64,000 nt of DNA from NCBI RefSeq assembly GCF_963678635.1, contig NC_087068.1:37579436-37643435 (forward strand). Direction: 5' to 3'. Position numbers and translations under genes: made by a program. The stretch comes from Symsagittifera roscoffensis (lineage: Eukaryota; Xenacoelomorpha; Acoela; Convolutidae). Positions 11,101 through 19,725 of the stretch are shown piece after piece. How positions within the stretch are numbered: position 1 is the first letter of the stretch; each line of letters starts with the position of its first letter. The notes below the pieces were generated by a model. It ran no database searches. It saw nothing but the letters and a program-made list of their open reading frames with translations, and was not told the origin of the DNA.

Positions 11101-11142
11101 CTCTACCACCAGGAAGCTCATCCAAAGGTCTCGTCCTCCCAT
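5173..11142 (-). CDS. pol: Pol polyprotein of Ty3/gypsy-type element: protease C-half, RT, RNase H, integrase, macro domain
   Basis: Counted from the first ATG there are 1989 residues. The frame is already open from just after the gag stop at 11230. Domains in order: protease C-terminal half with ILGRDF at 23-28; reverse transcriptase about 300-480 with LDL at 369-371 and YVDD at 435-438; RNase H with D585, E630, D655 and D698; zinc-binding H1206, H1211, C1241, C1244; integrase D1272, D1331, E1367 (DD35E spacing intact); GPY/F module about 1480-1540 with GPF at 1508-1510. All catalytic residues are present, so the ORF looks recently active. Long acidic linkers sit at about 705-1185 and 1545-1835. 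Residues about 1838-1982 match the TARG1/OARD1-type macro domain fold, though catalytic positions appear altered. Translation would need passage of the upstream stop. Confidence 0.95.
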   Translation of the reverse strand: MGGRDLWMSFLVVENLDDADQFILGRDFVRNFDVMIDLNNGLIRIRNPDRTYVKRPINRIITDENKVPVFLDRKVKLQPGQAVVAIFRMRNLNSLSDSKQVCLVPNPNSQSSVILGRSFSVTRNGLCVSVLLNTLDTTVSIQRGKKLGYALPMRTDYEETENSKKYSVKDCPYHANKDKILKRINELKSIHKLFSMKSETDDGLSSCSNFPERPSSYELDSDKPVLPEIERLRGKIGEGDFEKLRDLLNRNAEVFSKHKADIGWCNFVEHEIELEEGAVPHREGARRMTPHKSEACRAEIEMLLEYDMIEPSKSPWACGVVMAKKKGGQLRFCCDFRYLNAVTVKDAYPIPRIDESLSKLGDAKFFTTLDLGSAFWQVPLRKKDREKTGFACELGLHQWKRMPFGLCNATATFQRLMAQALTGVTKKYGNLLMCYVDDVVIATPTLEDHIDRLDEVFGCMKRAGLKCKPSKCEILRDSIKYLGRMVDRHGVRPDPEAVEAVLTWKAPRTDTQLMSFLGFANYYREFIKGYADKVYPMQKLMRNKGKKFEWNDEAQVAFENIKRELCEAPVLGMPTEKGMYVLDTDASVVAISGILHQEQEWNERTVLRPIAYGSKVLSDTEMKYGAPKAEMFAVVTFVEKYRAYLGSAPFKLRVDNRALSWLKTYSMDQSYIGRWIVRLDGYHMIIEHRMRDKHQNADSLSKKTEFYERLEQKQANQAEVKEGFSFLDKETYEALPLTRWLDKSGHPIPGHPELPVEKAAEIKILSKEDPVPLDFLLRSNLVQQELSRMNINSLSLLDKTVQVTPQVMRMLDGLLEREVTRDDPEWTAAVASLTVSKKVKIMPSRQQHEENKRDCRTIVQQLVSSIPQEILTSTSYGRKEQGSSKRKKTVTFVDREKEGEEVEQNLLQDYLSGEKDEEKNRQSQDQHPGQVNLSGESEIDEKIPDEKQDLLDGCSGEFRWMRRKYGHDLEERAVSSTTPSTDDKSESSRMNTYSDRDSTSGSELSELAIHTLLVETRARDLDREVYQDPDSDRYLIPSERVFDNAADDLETIAVSKRSISLLPQKEVVRTDLQPFQQETQPLAKIWCVKMEEDTHQPDEMNCQMRVMKTYLKARYRLSDLLRAQRNDRMTSNLKRWIENGAPDKGDLEEDSYRILRQYFMQKEGRLYLNKDGIVACRRREKDKVLYKYNAIVLPQLYQTELLFRSHDQMGHQGIDKVYQRILKRFEWPGMKKACEKWVTACLSCQQVKDPRKLRFPLQSIESSEFNEVVQIDHQKICMTDSGYNQVLVMIDHFTKYAEAVPCITASAEETCDHLINTWIARHGCPMTFQSDNGTAFVGELTKELMRRSQVAQAHSTTYHPQTNGLVERQNRTLVSMLRVYCSRYMTDWDRYLPQVMGAYNSTQHSTTGVSPHMMLTGHEKSLPLTFFYPEYEGKKTSPQVYVRDVIRRQQELNDLYRRNTQQAQARQRKRFDKKAAGAKAYSVGDYVWVFQNVIPPKGTKKLLKKWRGPFMITEVHQEGRFYRLSTGRAAHYENIKPHNPSTEDWCIPADMEEGDYLMMDPACEVNEKGTREKNDGNEVVKEGTDTPLDLDPNEQIEADDETLPYAEEDWQDSEQTEVPKNMEPDLPFTMQTRRKDGTRLRKKYNPYGDDFVVDRIDLKKIVEEVVGLEEITVSQDIDIVDDHNDEWVDDWSKPEVEFDDEQQQSNEQDLTNLRVLEWLNEMTSDPEKTSVTIQDVDRESAKYIKTERDDPSWAAQEGQLLIPASNLDLIPGMRSTGTPMDIFVRGVGVGLTHTENLIIKKLRIARETGNLETETGEEPKKPDIGRVVESYFNLPNEYSSNIVLTDSDFILTNRTCAIAITADMSFRTALAADFKREYKNVEFLWKQRPGIGGIAALPPAVSQIPGKYLCFLVTRATEKQHVDPENLVLSLTRLRDFLVEMDVKELSLPVYDPNRGRLHPRELYALVHVIFSDTSIQVYLHKKYYLSIG
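5193..5630 (-). other. Macro domain (TARG1/OARD1-like) at the Pol C-terminus
   Basis: Pol residues about 1838-1982 follow the macro-domain order: a beta strand ending in TDSDF, a CAIAITADMSF segment with a following helix (AADFKREY) where the family has its ADP-ribose loop, a strand at GKYLCFLVTR, a long helix at LTRLRDFLVEM, a strand at ELSLPV, a loop at DPNRGRL and a final strand at SIQVYL. This matches human TARG1 in spacing and hydrophobic pattern. The glycine-rich loop is poor and the acidic residue of the last loop seems replaced, so it may bind rather than hydrolyse ADP-ribose. The match is from remembered family features, not a search. Confidence 0.7.
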
Positions 11143-11229
11143 GTGAAGGACCGTTATTGGTGTTCTTCCGGCTACGAAGATAGCTCCTCGATTGGCTGCA
11201 GCCAGTCGGAGATTCGTTGGAATCAGATC

Positions 11230-11232
11230 TTA
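11230..11232 (-). other. In-frame TAA separating gag from pol inside the protease domain
   Basis: Gag and pol are in the same frame: the next codon after this stop begins at 11229, exactly 29 codons before the first pol ATG. The stop falls between the active-site DTG (gag residues 1160-1162) and the ILGRDF motif of the same protease domain. In the plus-strand relative the colinear codon is a sense codon. It is therefore either a nonsense mutation or a readthrough site. Confidence 0.9.
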
Positions 11233-14200
11233 CCGCGTGAAGCCCATTCTTTCCCAAGTTTTTATCGGCATCACACTCACTACCGCTCCTGTGTCCAGAA
11301 GCCCTGTGACTCCGATTTTTGTTCCGTTGGTGTCGAGCAGATGTGCTGTCACATCTGCTTCATATCCAATATGTACTGCGTCTTGTTCCATCATGGCGTC
11401 ATGGCCTATCCTGCGGACCTTGAGTTCCTCTTCTCCCAAATAGATCTGCCATATTTGGTCATCATCTGTTGTTACATAAGTCCTGGTGTAGATGCTGATC
11501 CCATCCACGTTCAGCATCACTTGATACGGCCCATAGACTTCTAGGTAGCGTCCATGAAGTTTCTTCATGCGAGGGCCACCCGTGGTTAGTAGTGCCCTCA
11601 CAGCCCTCGACTCGGTGCGTGGCTCCATCTGCCTCAGATAGTCTGCATATGTGTCCAAATGCATCAAAGTGAATTCAGATGGTTCACTCAGATTTCTGAT
11701 TACCTGATGCCCTGCCACCGAGATTATCGATTGTATTTTACTTCCTTGCGGTGCCATACCGAACCTCTGACCAGAGATAACATTAAGTTTCATGCTCAAG
11801 CTGCTTAGTGCTTTTGCCTCTTCAACTTCCGTTGCTTCAAAGGCGTTCAGTTGCTCCTGTAATTTTTCATTCTCCAGCTCGAGTTTCACCTTTTGCTCAA
11901 TCTCTTTCGTCACTAGTTCCTGCTGTACTCTATTTATAGCATCCCTCGCAGCTGCCCTATAATCGATCTTGAAGTCATCGGCCGCAGTTGCTGGTTCCGG
12001 TTCACGTGCTTCTTCTGTTACCGCTTGCATCTTCTTTGCCACCAGCTCTTGAGGTTTATCCTTTCTGCGTGCCTCCGCTTCACTCAAAAGTCGAGCCTTG
12101 CTGGCTTTCACTCCTGACAAAGCTTCTTCATGTCTTGGATGCTTGATGTCTGCCACTGCATCCCAGAATTGCGGACAATCTGATTTAAAATGACCTTCCA
12201 AGTTACAAAAGAAACACCTCGGGCCGAATTTCGCAATTACTCTTCTCATGAAATCCTCATGATCCAACTCTGACGCATCTTCGTCCTCGAGGCTAAAGCC
12301 TATTGCTTTCATGCCTTGTTTGTAAGCTGGGCATGCTGACACATGATGGTCTGTTGAACTGCAATTAGCACAAGAACGTCTCTTGTCCATATCATCCCTC
12401 GGTTTGTACCAATTGTTCCCTTGGTTTGCTGGTCCGTTGTTAAAATTGCCATAATTGTTCTTGTAATATCCAGATCTCGAAGGAGGCTTCAACAAAAGAT
12501 ACTCTTTTGATTTGAGCCTCAACTCCTCCGGTGTTGGCGCATTAGTTGATAGTGGTGTGTAATGCGTTGCTAGCATCGTACGAAGTTCATCATTTTTCAC
12601 ACCATCGATGAATTTTGAGGCTACGGCCAGGTTCATCCTTCGGTTTGACTCATCCGGTTGGCTGCGTCTTCTCAGCATTTCCAAATCATCGAGAAACTTG
12701 TCTATTGTTTCATCTTCTCGTTGCCTCCGTTTCTCGAAGCGCATCATCGCCTGGTGCCCCTGCACCCCTGATCCGAAACGGTTTAACAAGATTTCGAAGA
12801 TTTTCTCAGCAGTGTCACGTTGATACTGTTTCTTAGCCATGACACAGTTCAGGGCTGTCCCTTCTAAGTTGCTGGTGAGCGCGCTGCATTCCTGTCTCTC
12901 CGACAAGTCCTCTTCCTCGAAATGCAGCTTCATTACCTCTATCCAGGTATCAATACAGCCATCAGATTCATCCTTGTAGCATCTTGGCTTCTTAAAGACT
13001 CTTCTGGACTTCTCACTGCGTTCATTGGTTCTAGATAACCTCGTCAGGAATGTCTCCAAAGACCTGTTCAGGGGTTCAAATGCTGTGGCCATTGCCGTAG
13101 CATCCCTTGAGTGTCCCGCTTGAGTGTCCTCACACCTCGTCGAAGGCTCTGTGTGCGGTGCATCCCTGCAATCCGAATCACCTTGAGCGTTTCCCGCTTG
13201 GCCCATGTGACTCCTCCTCGGGCTTGTATGCCCCATGTTGCCAGAATCGCTTCTCCCAGTCGCATGTGTGCTTTGCGTTGGTCGTTCGTTCGAGGTTTGT
13301 CTGTTCCCCGTTGAACTCGCTCTACTGTTCGGGCCCCATGCTGTATTACCCCTTGTGGCATAGCCTGATGAACTGCCCCTGCCTCTAGTGGATCCATTTG
13401 TCTTCCTCCTTTGATGTTCATTGAAGTTCACCCTCGGTTCCCTGCTGGGACCTCCCGAGTTCGGCTCTCCTTCTTTTGGTCCACTCTTGCTGCTTAGTAG
13501 CCCGTCCAACCTATCCATGATAGCCTGCGTTCGCCTCTCCATCATCGCGTCTATCTTTGTGTCAAGAGACCCAAGAGACTGCTCTTGCTGAATTCTTAAC
13601 TTCTCCATGTCGGCTCTTAAGCGTAACTCCCTCTGTTCCGCCTCTCTTGTCATTCGCGACAAGTTCCTCGTCATATGTTCGTCCGTTCTTTCTTTCAAGC
13701 GTTTTTCGCTTCTGCCAACTTCTTGTCTGTTGCGGTTTATTTCTTCCCGCAGACTTTCTCTTTCAATGTGAACTGCTCTTTCCAGTTCACTCATCCTTAT
13801 CGACATCTGTTCATTTTGTTCTCCTAAACTGCCCACTATGTTGTTTAAGGCTTCCTCTAGTGCTGCCCCGTTATCCATGAGTGGCGTCACTAGTGGTGGT
13901 GTAACTCTGTCGGTCCCAGGTAGCTTCGTGCTGGTAGAGATCCGGGCCTTGACTCTCTGTCTTGACGTTTTATCATTATCTATTTCGGGATCCGCTAACG
14001 CGTTGCCAAGCCCTCTGGTTCTACTCTCTTCAGGTTGTGGCTCCGAACTTGTCCTAATCGCGAAGTCCTTGGACTGGCCCGGTGTGTTTGCCTCTTTGCT
14101 TATCGTTGTCACTACACCAAATTTATCCATGGTTCCAGTCTCTCTTCCGACGTGTGCCTCACTCTCCTGGATCGAACTATTGAGACTGACTTGAGATCCA

Positions 14201-14772
14201 AAGTCCCCTTGCTCCTCTTCATCCTCTTCCTCCTGGGACTCCCCATCGTTTCCTGCTCCTCCTCCCATGCTGAATGGAAAGATGTTTCCGAAGGTGTTCT
14301 TCATTCTTTCTGAGAACGATGATGAGGTTGTTTGTTTTCCAGTTCCGCTTGCCATCATAGTGTTGTCTGTCGGAGATCTTCTAGTTGCCGTTACTTCAGT
14401 TGAGATGTCGGACAGTTCCGACATCTCCTCTCGATCCAACGTCCCGGTGGAAGTGGCAAAATCATGGCCTTGTTCTACCAGAGTAGATTCACTCGCCAGC
14501 CTTCTGCCTCTCCCTTCCAGTCCATTTACTCCCTGGTTGTCGTTCATGGTATGGTCCGTATTGACCTCCACTTCTAACAGTTCTCTTCGCTCTTCTGAGG
14601 TCTTTTGACTTCTCGTTTCAACCATTCTGCCTGAAACCGTCCCCTCTTTATCGGACCGGGTTCGCTTGATCCAATCCACAAAAGGATCGGTCATCGTTTT
14701 TCTTTGCTTTTCAGGTATGAATTTCCTAGAGCTATTACCTCGTTTTGGTATCCTTGACTTGTCTAAACTCAT
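11230..14772 (-). CDS. gag: Gag polyprotein with two zinc knuckles, ending in the N-terminal half of the protease
   Basis: This protein has 1180 residues, long for a Ty3/gypsy Gag. Residues 1-300 are low-complexity, with an acidic stretch at 178-190. A strong coiled coil spans about 318-415. A basic, Ser/Gly/Arg-rich region runs from 430 to 560. The capsid-like (Retrotrans_gag) domain is about 595-735. Two CCHC zinc knuckles (C-x2-C-x4-H-x4-C) lie at 801-814 and 853-866, and a second coiled coil at 940-985. The C-terminus holds the start of the aspartic protease with the active-site DTG at 1160-1162. The ATG at 14772 was chosen because it is the first in the frame and no upstream in-frame homology is visible. 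Gag would form the particle and package the RNA. Confidence 0.93.
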   Translation of the reverse strand: MSLDKSRIPKRGNSSRKFIPEKQRKTMTDPFVDWIKRTRSDKEGTVSGRMVETRSQKTSEERRELLEVEVNTDHTMNDNQGVNGLEGRGRRLASESTLVEQGHDFATSTGTLDREEMSELSDISTEVTATRRSPTDNTMMASGTGKQTTSSSFSERMKNTFGNIFPFSMGGGAGNDGESQEEEDEEEQGDFGSQVSLNSSIQESEAHVGRETGTMDKFGVVTTISKEANTPGQSKDFAIRTSSEPQPEESRTRGLGNALADPEIDNDKTSRQRVKARISTSTKLPGTDRVTPPLVTPLMDNGAALEEALNNIVGSLGEQNEQMSIRMSELERAVHIERESLREEINRNRQEVGRSEKRLKERTDEHMTRNLSRMTREAEQRELRLRADMEKLRIQQEQSLGSLDTKIDAMMERRTQAIMDRLDGLLSSKSGPKEGEPNSGGPSREPRVNFNEHQRRKTNGSTRGRGSSSGYATRGNTAWGPNSRASSTGNRQTSNERPTQSTHATGRSDSGNMGHTSPRRSHMGQAGNAQGDSDCRDAPHTEPSTRCEDTQAGHSRDATAMATAFEPLNRSLETFLTRLSRTNERSEKSRRVFKKPRCYKDESDGCIDTWIEVMKLHFEEEDLSERQECSALTSNLEGTALNCVMAKKQYQRDTAEKIFEILLNRFGSGVQGHQAMMRFEKRRQREDETIDKFLDDLEMLRRRSQPDESNRRMNLAVASKFIDGVKNDELRTMLATHYTPLSTNAPTPEELRLKSKEYLLLKPPSRSGYYKNNYGNFNNGPANQGNNWYKPRDDMDKRRSCANCSSTDHHVSACPAYKQGMKAIGFSLEDEDASELDHEDFMRRVIAKFGPRCFFCNLEGHFKSDCPQFWDAVADIKHPRHEEALSGVKASKARLLSEAEARRKDKPQELVAKKMQAVTEEAREPEPATAADDFKIDYRAAARDAINRVQQELVTKEIEQKVKLELENEKLQEQLNAFEATEVEEAKALSSLSMKLNVISGQRFGMAPQGSKIQSIISVAGHQVIRNLSEPSEFTLMHLDTYADYLRQMEPRTESRAVRALLTTGGPRMKKLHGRYLEVYGPYQVMLNVDGISIYTRTYVTTDDDQIWQIYLGEEELKVRRIGHDAMMEQDAVHIGYEADVTAHLLDTNGTKIGVTGLLDTGAVVSVMPIKTWERMGFTR

Positions 14773-15553
14773 TCTTTATTTGTCACTTTCCTATGCCTAC
14801 TCTTGACTCAATTGCTAGAGACCTTATAGTTTTATTAACAATAATAATGACACAACACAATAAATTTCACCAGATTCTATTAAATAGTGACCACGAATCC
14901 CTGTATGTTGTCAGAGTACAGTTTGTATAAAATTTATTCACACTAGCCGATTATCGGTCCAAAGATCTGGGAACTAGCACAATATGATGTTATCAGTCAA
15001 TTTAAAAGATAGTGTAGTCACCACCCAATCAAGCACAGTTTAGGTTGATTTAAAATCAAAAACAAAAAAAATATATATTGACACAATATGAATGTATATA
15101 TAAAAAAAACGTATGTGTCTTGTACTCTTAGTCGGTCGCAGTACAATAGTCGAACCTGTCTTTTAAAGAAAAAGCTTTCCCTGCTTGGTGCTGCACCAAA
15201 CAGACAAAACTTTGAAGGCAGTAATTCTCTCAAGTGGGCGTCTATTGCACCCACCGAGTACTGTGTTACCTATCTGCCTTCGGACTGCCCGAGCTAGACC
15301 TACTAAAATCCTCAGGGCAGTCACTTTTCCCAAAAACGTATTATGTTTCAATCCACACCAATGAGTCACGCTCTTTTTAATTTAGACTTAGTGTCGCGAA
15401 TATCCGAGTTCGGACCTGTTTTGTATTAGTCTGGTTCTTTTTGAGAGGCAAGTTACCAGTGCAGTCACTGATGCCTAGCCTGTGTATTAATAACCTAATA
15501 CCTCTCGTTTTTTTAGTCTTTCTTTCGTTTACCTAAGTCCTTAATAAAATAAT
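14773..15553 (-). other. Probable 5' leader of the large element
   Basis: No ORF of note lies here. The stretch is upstream of gag on the minus strand and is probably untranslated leader. A candidate primer-binding site is listed within it. The LTR boundary cannot be fixed because the other LTR lies outside the window. Confidence 0.4.
15343..15360 (-). promoter_or_regulatory. Candidate primer-binding site
   Basis: The minus strand reads TGGTGTGGATTGAAAC. It is preceded by a CA and one base, as expected where a 5' LTR ends and a tRNA-complementary site begins. The plus strand correspondingly resembles a tRNA 3' end closing in CCA. The gap to gag would be about 570 bases. There is no second LTR here to confirm it. 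Confidence 0.25.
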
Positions 15554-17150
15554 ACCCCTCCGGATTGGCACAAATAGGACCCTTCCGGACTGTCAGAATA
15601 TGGACCCCTCCGGATTTGGACCCCTCCTAATTAGCAACTATAAGACCCTTCCGGATTCGGACCCCTCCGGTTTTGTGGAAAGTAGACCCTTCCGGATTGG
15701 GAGCCCTTAGCTCTGTCAAAGTAGCTTTTTGTAGTTTTCTTAATTTCAGCTTATACCCTTCCGGATACGTTCTGCGTTGCTTTTATGCTGTTTGAATTAA
15801 CTGGGAAGGGTATAGGGTCCTTTCCTAGACCCCTCCGGATTGAAGTTAAGGCACTTATTTGACAATTCACACTAACGGTGAAGGGTCTTATCACTTGCCT
15901 AACTTCGACTCTATTATGGTTGTCTTGTGCCTTCAGCCTTCCCTTTTTGTCTAGAACTGTCCTAAGTTACTTAGTTCAATCGCTATCAACTTTTGGTAGG
16001 GGTATAAGGGTTTTTCAGAAAAATTTATAAAACGTGAAGGGTGTACCCCTCCGGATTTGTGTAATTTGCTAAAAACAATCTCAAAAAATTTTCTCGCTCG
16101 CTTTTCCGAAAAATTTCTGATCCTATTAGTAAGCTCAGCTAATTTCTGATCTATTGGTACCAAGATCAACTCGATATGATCAGTAGTTCCAAAGTTATTA
16201 ACCAAAACGTCTTTTTTCCGAACTCAAAAAATTTTCTCTCTTATAGGTTCCGCCTAACTTTTTCCGCAAATCTGGTCCTTTCGACCTAAAAATTATTGAT
16301 CCGAGCTCAGAAGGCCTATACTCTTCTAGTTCAATGCAAAAGACCCAATCTAAAACGCTATTGTAGAAAAATTTTGCGAAAAACTATGCTACCTGGACCC
16401 CTCCGGATTGATGAATCCACCAAATCAAACACGTTATGTTCGATTTCTCTGCAACCCGGAAGGCTTTCGGGTAGCGGATTTTAAGACTTGTAGATTCACT
16501 AGTGGACGTTGTCCGAACAACTATTTTTACTGTCCTACCTCAAAAATTTCAAAAAATTTTCTAAATTTTTAGTGTTTCTTACTATCAAAAATTGGGAAAA
16601 TTTGGTTTTTGGTACCAAACTAGTTCCAACCACTTCCGAACTAAAGTTAACCGGTTCTACTTATTACAGTAGTGCAGTTACGATGTAACACACTAACTTA
16701 GCGCTTTTTTCCGTTTCAAAAAATATCGATGTCTCAAAAATCGCGACTTGTGGGGGGATCAAAATATCGCTATTTTGACCCTAAAAACCGGTCTGTTTTC
16801 GTTGTTTTTCACTGAAAAACGATATGTGACTATTAATATAGGCTATATGAATAATAATATTAGTAATACTATACCCCTCCGGGTTTGTTTATTATCCGAA
16901 TTAAGGTGCTTAACTCGGATATTCGCAGTTCGGTGAAGGGTCACTACAGTGCAGCACTGTCGAGCCCCCCACAGATTACTATCTTACTTTTTGTACCAAA
17001 AGGGATACAAAACTTGTTAACGATACCCAACAGTCGATTGTTGTTGTCGTTGAGCCCCTTCTTGTTGCTCCTTGAACTGCTTGCCGGATCGGTCTTCACC
17101 CAAGACCCTTCCGAATTGAGCGCAAATCAGCTGACCCTTCCGGATTGAGC
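15554..17150. repeat. Field of dispersed ACCC(C/T)TCCGGATT motifs
   Basis: About a dozen near-identical copies lie on the plus strand, for example near 15554, 15579, 15603, 15644, 15661, 15685, 15828, 16044, 16396, 16864, 17104 and 17133. Spacing is irregular (16 to several hundred bases), so this is not a simple tandem array. More copies occur in block A1 at 18174, and in inverse orientation near 17541 and 18551. No gene is visible. This may be the LTR or upstream control region of the large element. Confidence 0.75.
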
Positions 17151-17770
17151 GCAATTTATCATTAACGTGCTTAAATGCTCAAATAACCCTACAGTACAAG
17201 CCTCACAAACGGGCTACAAAATTGATCGTAACGATCCTGACTGATATAACTGCCTGTAACAACAATATATCTATCAACAACAAACGGGGGGGTTGAATCA
17301 CATCTTGTCTGGGGGGATGATTTCTACTGATTTTCTACTTTTTTACTGTTTTTGGTTTTTTCGGTAATTTTTTATGTTTTTTGTTTTTCTTGGGTACTAT
17401 ACTACTTTTTGTTTGGTTTTACTTATATCTTTAAATGTTTTTGGTCACAAACCACTCAGGGGACGAGGGGTTCATGATTCCCCCCACCCTTCCTGGTTCG
17501 TGAATTTTCGGTCTTAACTAGGTTAAAAAACTATTCACGGTAATCCGGAAGGCTTCCGCGTTCCGAACTACCCTTCCGCCCCGGCTGTTTAGGCCTATTA
17601 AGGGCGTTAATGTGAGCATCCGCTCGGCGCGGAGTGCTCGTTAACGGTCCCGCCGGTCATGATGTTATGAAAGAATAACACCCAGGAGCGCCATAAAAAC
17701 ATACATGTAACATTCGCCCGGAAGATACATATCGACGGATAACAAAACTAAGTCTTAAGACGACTGGCTA
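17151..17770. other. Non-coding stretch with T-rich tract and GC-rich hairpin
   Basis: No ORF is supported. A T-rich tract occupies 17328-17395. A GC-rich segment at 17560-17660 contains an imperfect hairpin at 17614-17639 (arms GAGCATCCGC and GCGGAGTGCTC). It joins directly to repeat block A1. Confidence 0.5.
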
Positions 17771-18629
17771 GCGTCTAAACAGAGCTTTGCATGTTTTTCA
17801 CCGTCTCTACCAAGCCAGTACTTTTCGGTGGTCTTTCTTACATCAGGCTGACAAAAACGTTACTGTTCTCCGGCTTCGACCAGAACGCTCAAATTAACTG
17901 AATTACATGCAAAATTAGTGAGCTCATGGCTGGGTCTCTGTATCCCCAGACCACGAGGTCACTCCTAAAAACAGGGCTACTACTTATCATATTACTATTG
18001 TTTTTGTTCAGTAGATAAAAATCATCATCTCCATCGAAGATGGATCAACCCTTTCCCCCCAACTCCTAGCACCTCATCCTTGTCAAAACTAATCAAAATA
18101 TCAGTTAAATTCAAGTCAGGACATGACAGGATGCTAAAATTCAATACAAGTTCATAAAAGTTCCCGTCCCGAGACCCTTCCGGATTCTTGAATCCGGCGA
18201 ATCAAGCTCCTTAACCTCAGGTTCACGCTAACTCGGAGGGCTGGTTTTTACCCTTCACCGTTGTTCGCAACGGCCTTGCAACTATTGTAACAGCACAATA
18301 GTTGCAACTCGGAACGTCCTCTGCTGTTCGGTAGTTCGTTGTTGTTTTTTAGTCTCGATTTTCGTACTGTTCGTAAGCGCAGATAAAGTTGTTCTGTTTC
18401 TTTCTGCTATTTTAGCCAAAATGGCCGTTTTAACATTTCTCAGAAATGTTACGTCATCACTTCGAAAATTTAAAATTTAGAATTCCAGAATCTTCTAGCC
18501 TTCACCGTTTGGCCAATCATTCAAATAACGTCCTTATCCGTTCTAAATCGCCAATCCGGAAGGTTCACTGCTAAAATCCTGAATTCTGCAGAGACTGCAT
18601 TTTGGCCATTCTGGTCGAATGTCACATTG
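17771..18629. repeat. Repeat block A, left copy (A1)
   Basis: This block aligns in direct orientation with 30089-30990. Shared anchors include GCGTCTAAACA at the left edge, a segment with ATGGCTGGGTCTC and CAGACCACGAGGT near 17925-17955, the CCGGATTCTTGAATCCGG region near 18180, and TGTCACATT at the right edge. It contains two hairpins at 18258-18273 (TTCG loop) and 18276-18307. It is probably an LTR or other terminal repeat, but its owner is unresolved. Confidence 0.75.
18258..18307. other. Two adjacent hairpins in block A1
   Basis: The first is CCGTTG-TTCG-CAACGG at 18258-18273. The second has a 13-base perfect stem, 18276-18288 with 18295-18307, and a 6-base loop. The second hairpin is retained in block A2 at 30563-30590 with paired changes in both arms. 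Confidence 0.7.
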
Positions 18630-18758
18630 ATCCATTTGAAATGAATCAAAGGTCCACTGTCTAATTAAAACTAATGGTATACTAGAGCTTCCATCCGCGT
18701 TTTTAATGGCTTTCGGGTTTTAGGTATGTAGAAACTTAGGCATGGGAACGTTCTTATT
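18630..18758. repeat. Repeat block B, left copy (B1)
   Basis: About 130 bases align at roughly 80-85% (judged by eye) with 29955-30088 in direct orientation. Shared runs include ATCAAAGGTCCACTGTCTAA and TTTTTAATGGC. Here B follows A, while on the right side B precedes A. Confidence 0.85.
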
Positions 18759-19670
18759 TCTAGAGTGGGGGTACTTTTGTAGTGGCCTTTAAGCTGTAAC
18801 ACGATTTTGTAGTCTCATGTCTTGCGCGAACCGGATTGGCTGCGAATGAATGAGGTATGAAAGCGCAAGAGATAGTGTCACTGACCCTTGAGCCAATGGT
18901 TATAGGGCCTATTTCTCTTAACCTCATATGTGACATAAGCTGACGTTTGTTACATGTTTTTGTGGCGCTTCTGGGTGTTTTACGACATCAAGACTACGGG
19001 ACCGAACCCACTTGACGCAGCTCCGGGCCACAGGCCCATTCTAGAGGACCGACGGTACGATTCAACTGGAACGTGTCCACCTTTTGGTCGTACCGTGATA
19101 GCTTTTTTTAGCAAACTTAAGAAAAATTTCTCGATGTGTTTTCTGATACGAGGCCCAGCTAACCGAATATGGGGGGCAACTATAGCAACAAAAAACGGGT
19201 AAAAGACAAAAGCAAAACAAAAACCGACAAAAAATTAGAAATATGAAGAAAAAACCAAAAAAAAAACTGAAAAAAGACGGTGACTTTGATTTCCAGATTA
19301 GGTGGATCAGACCTTGATATTAATTTTTAGTATACTCATACTGTTTTACAACAAGACCGATCGTTTCGATCAAGATAGCAAATTTATAGCAGGTGCCCGA
19401 GTTCGGGGCATTGAAAGGGTTTCCAGGTAGCCTTCCAACCTTGGAGAACCACAGAGAGACTTCACTGGAAGAGGTGACCAGACGGATAAAAAAGTGGTTT
19501 GGAGGACCGAGACCTGGGATTCAAAAGAGGACGCTACTGGGAAGAGACTACCAGTAGTTTGACCAGTGCAGTGTGACAACTATTGGGGATCATCGGGGTG
19601 TGCTGTTTGGTCAAACGGGTATTGTTAAAATCCATTTATACCGTAAGGGAAAGGTATAAAAGAGAAAAAG

Positions 19671-19725
19671 CGGTTTAGCACCCATCGCGCGCGCCCTTGA
19701 GTGGTTTAGCACCCATCGCGCGCGC
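19671..19725. repeat. Duplicated 24-base unit ending in CGCGCGCGC
   Basis: The unit GGTTTAGCACCCATCGCGCG plus CGC occurs twice about 30 bases apart. Each copy ends in an alternating CG run, conspicuous in AT-rich surroundings. Confidence 0.85.

Noticed and set aside
11193-11232. Possible 38-base intron at the gag stop (GTAAGA...GCAG)
   Set aside because: The donor- and acceptor-like bases exist, but removal would shift the frame and delete aligned residues present in the other copy. It is also too short for most animal introns.
15554-17150. CRISPR-like array from the repeated CCGGATT motif
   Set aside because: The motif is short, spacing is irregular, there are no cas genes, and the sequence is eukaryotic.
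15343-18758. A 3.4-kb 5' LTR of the large element spanning from the candidate primer-binding site to block B1
   Set aside because: Possible, but without the matching 3' LTR in the window the boundaries cannot be supported.
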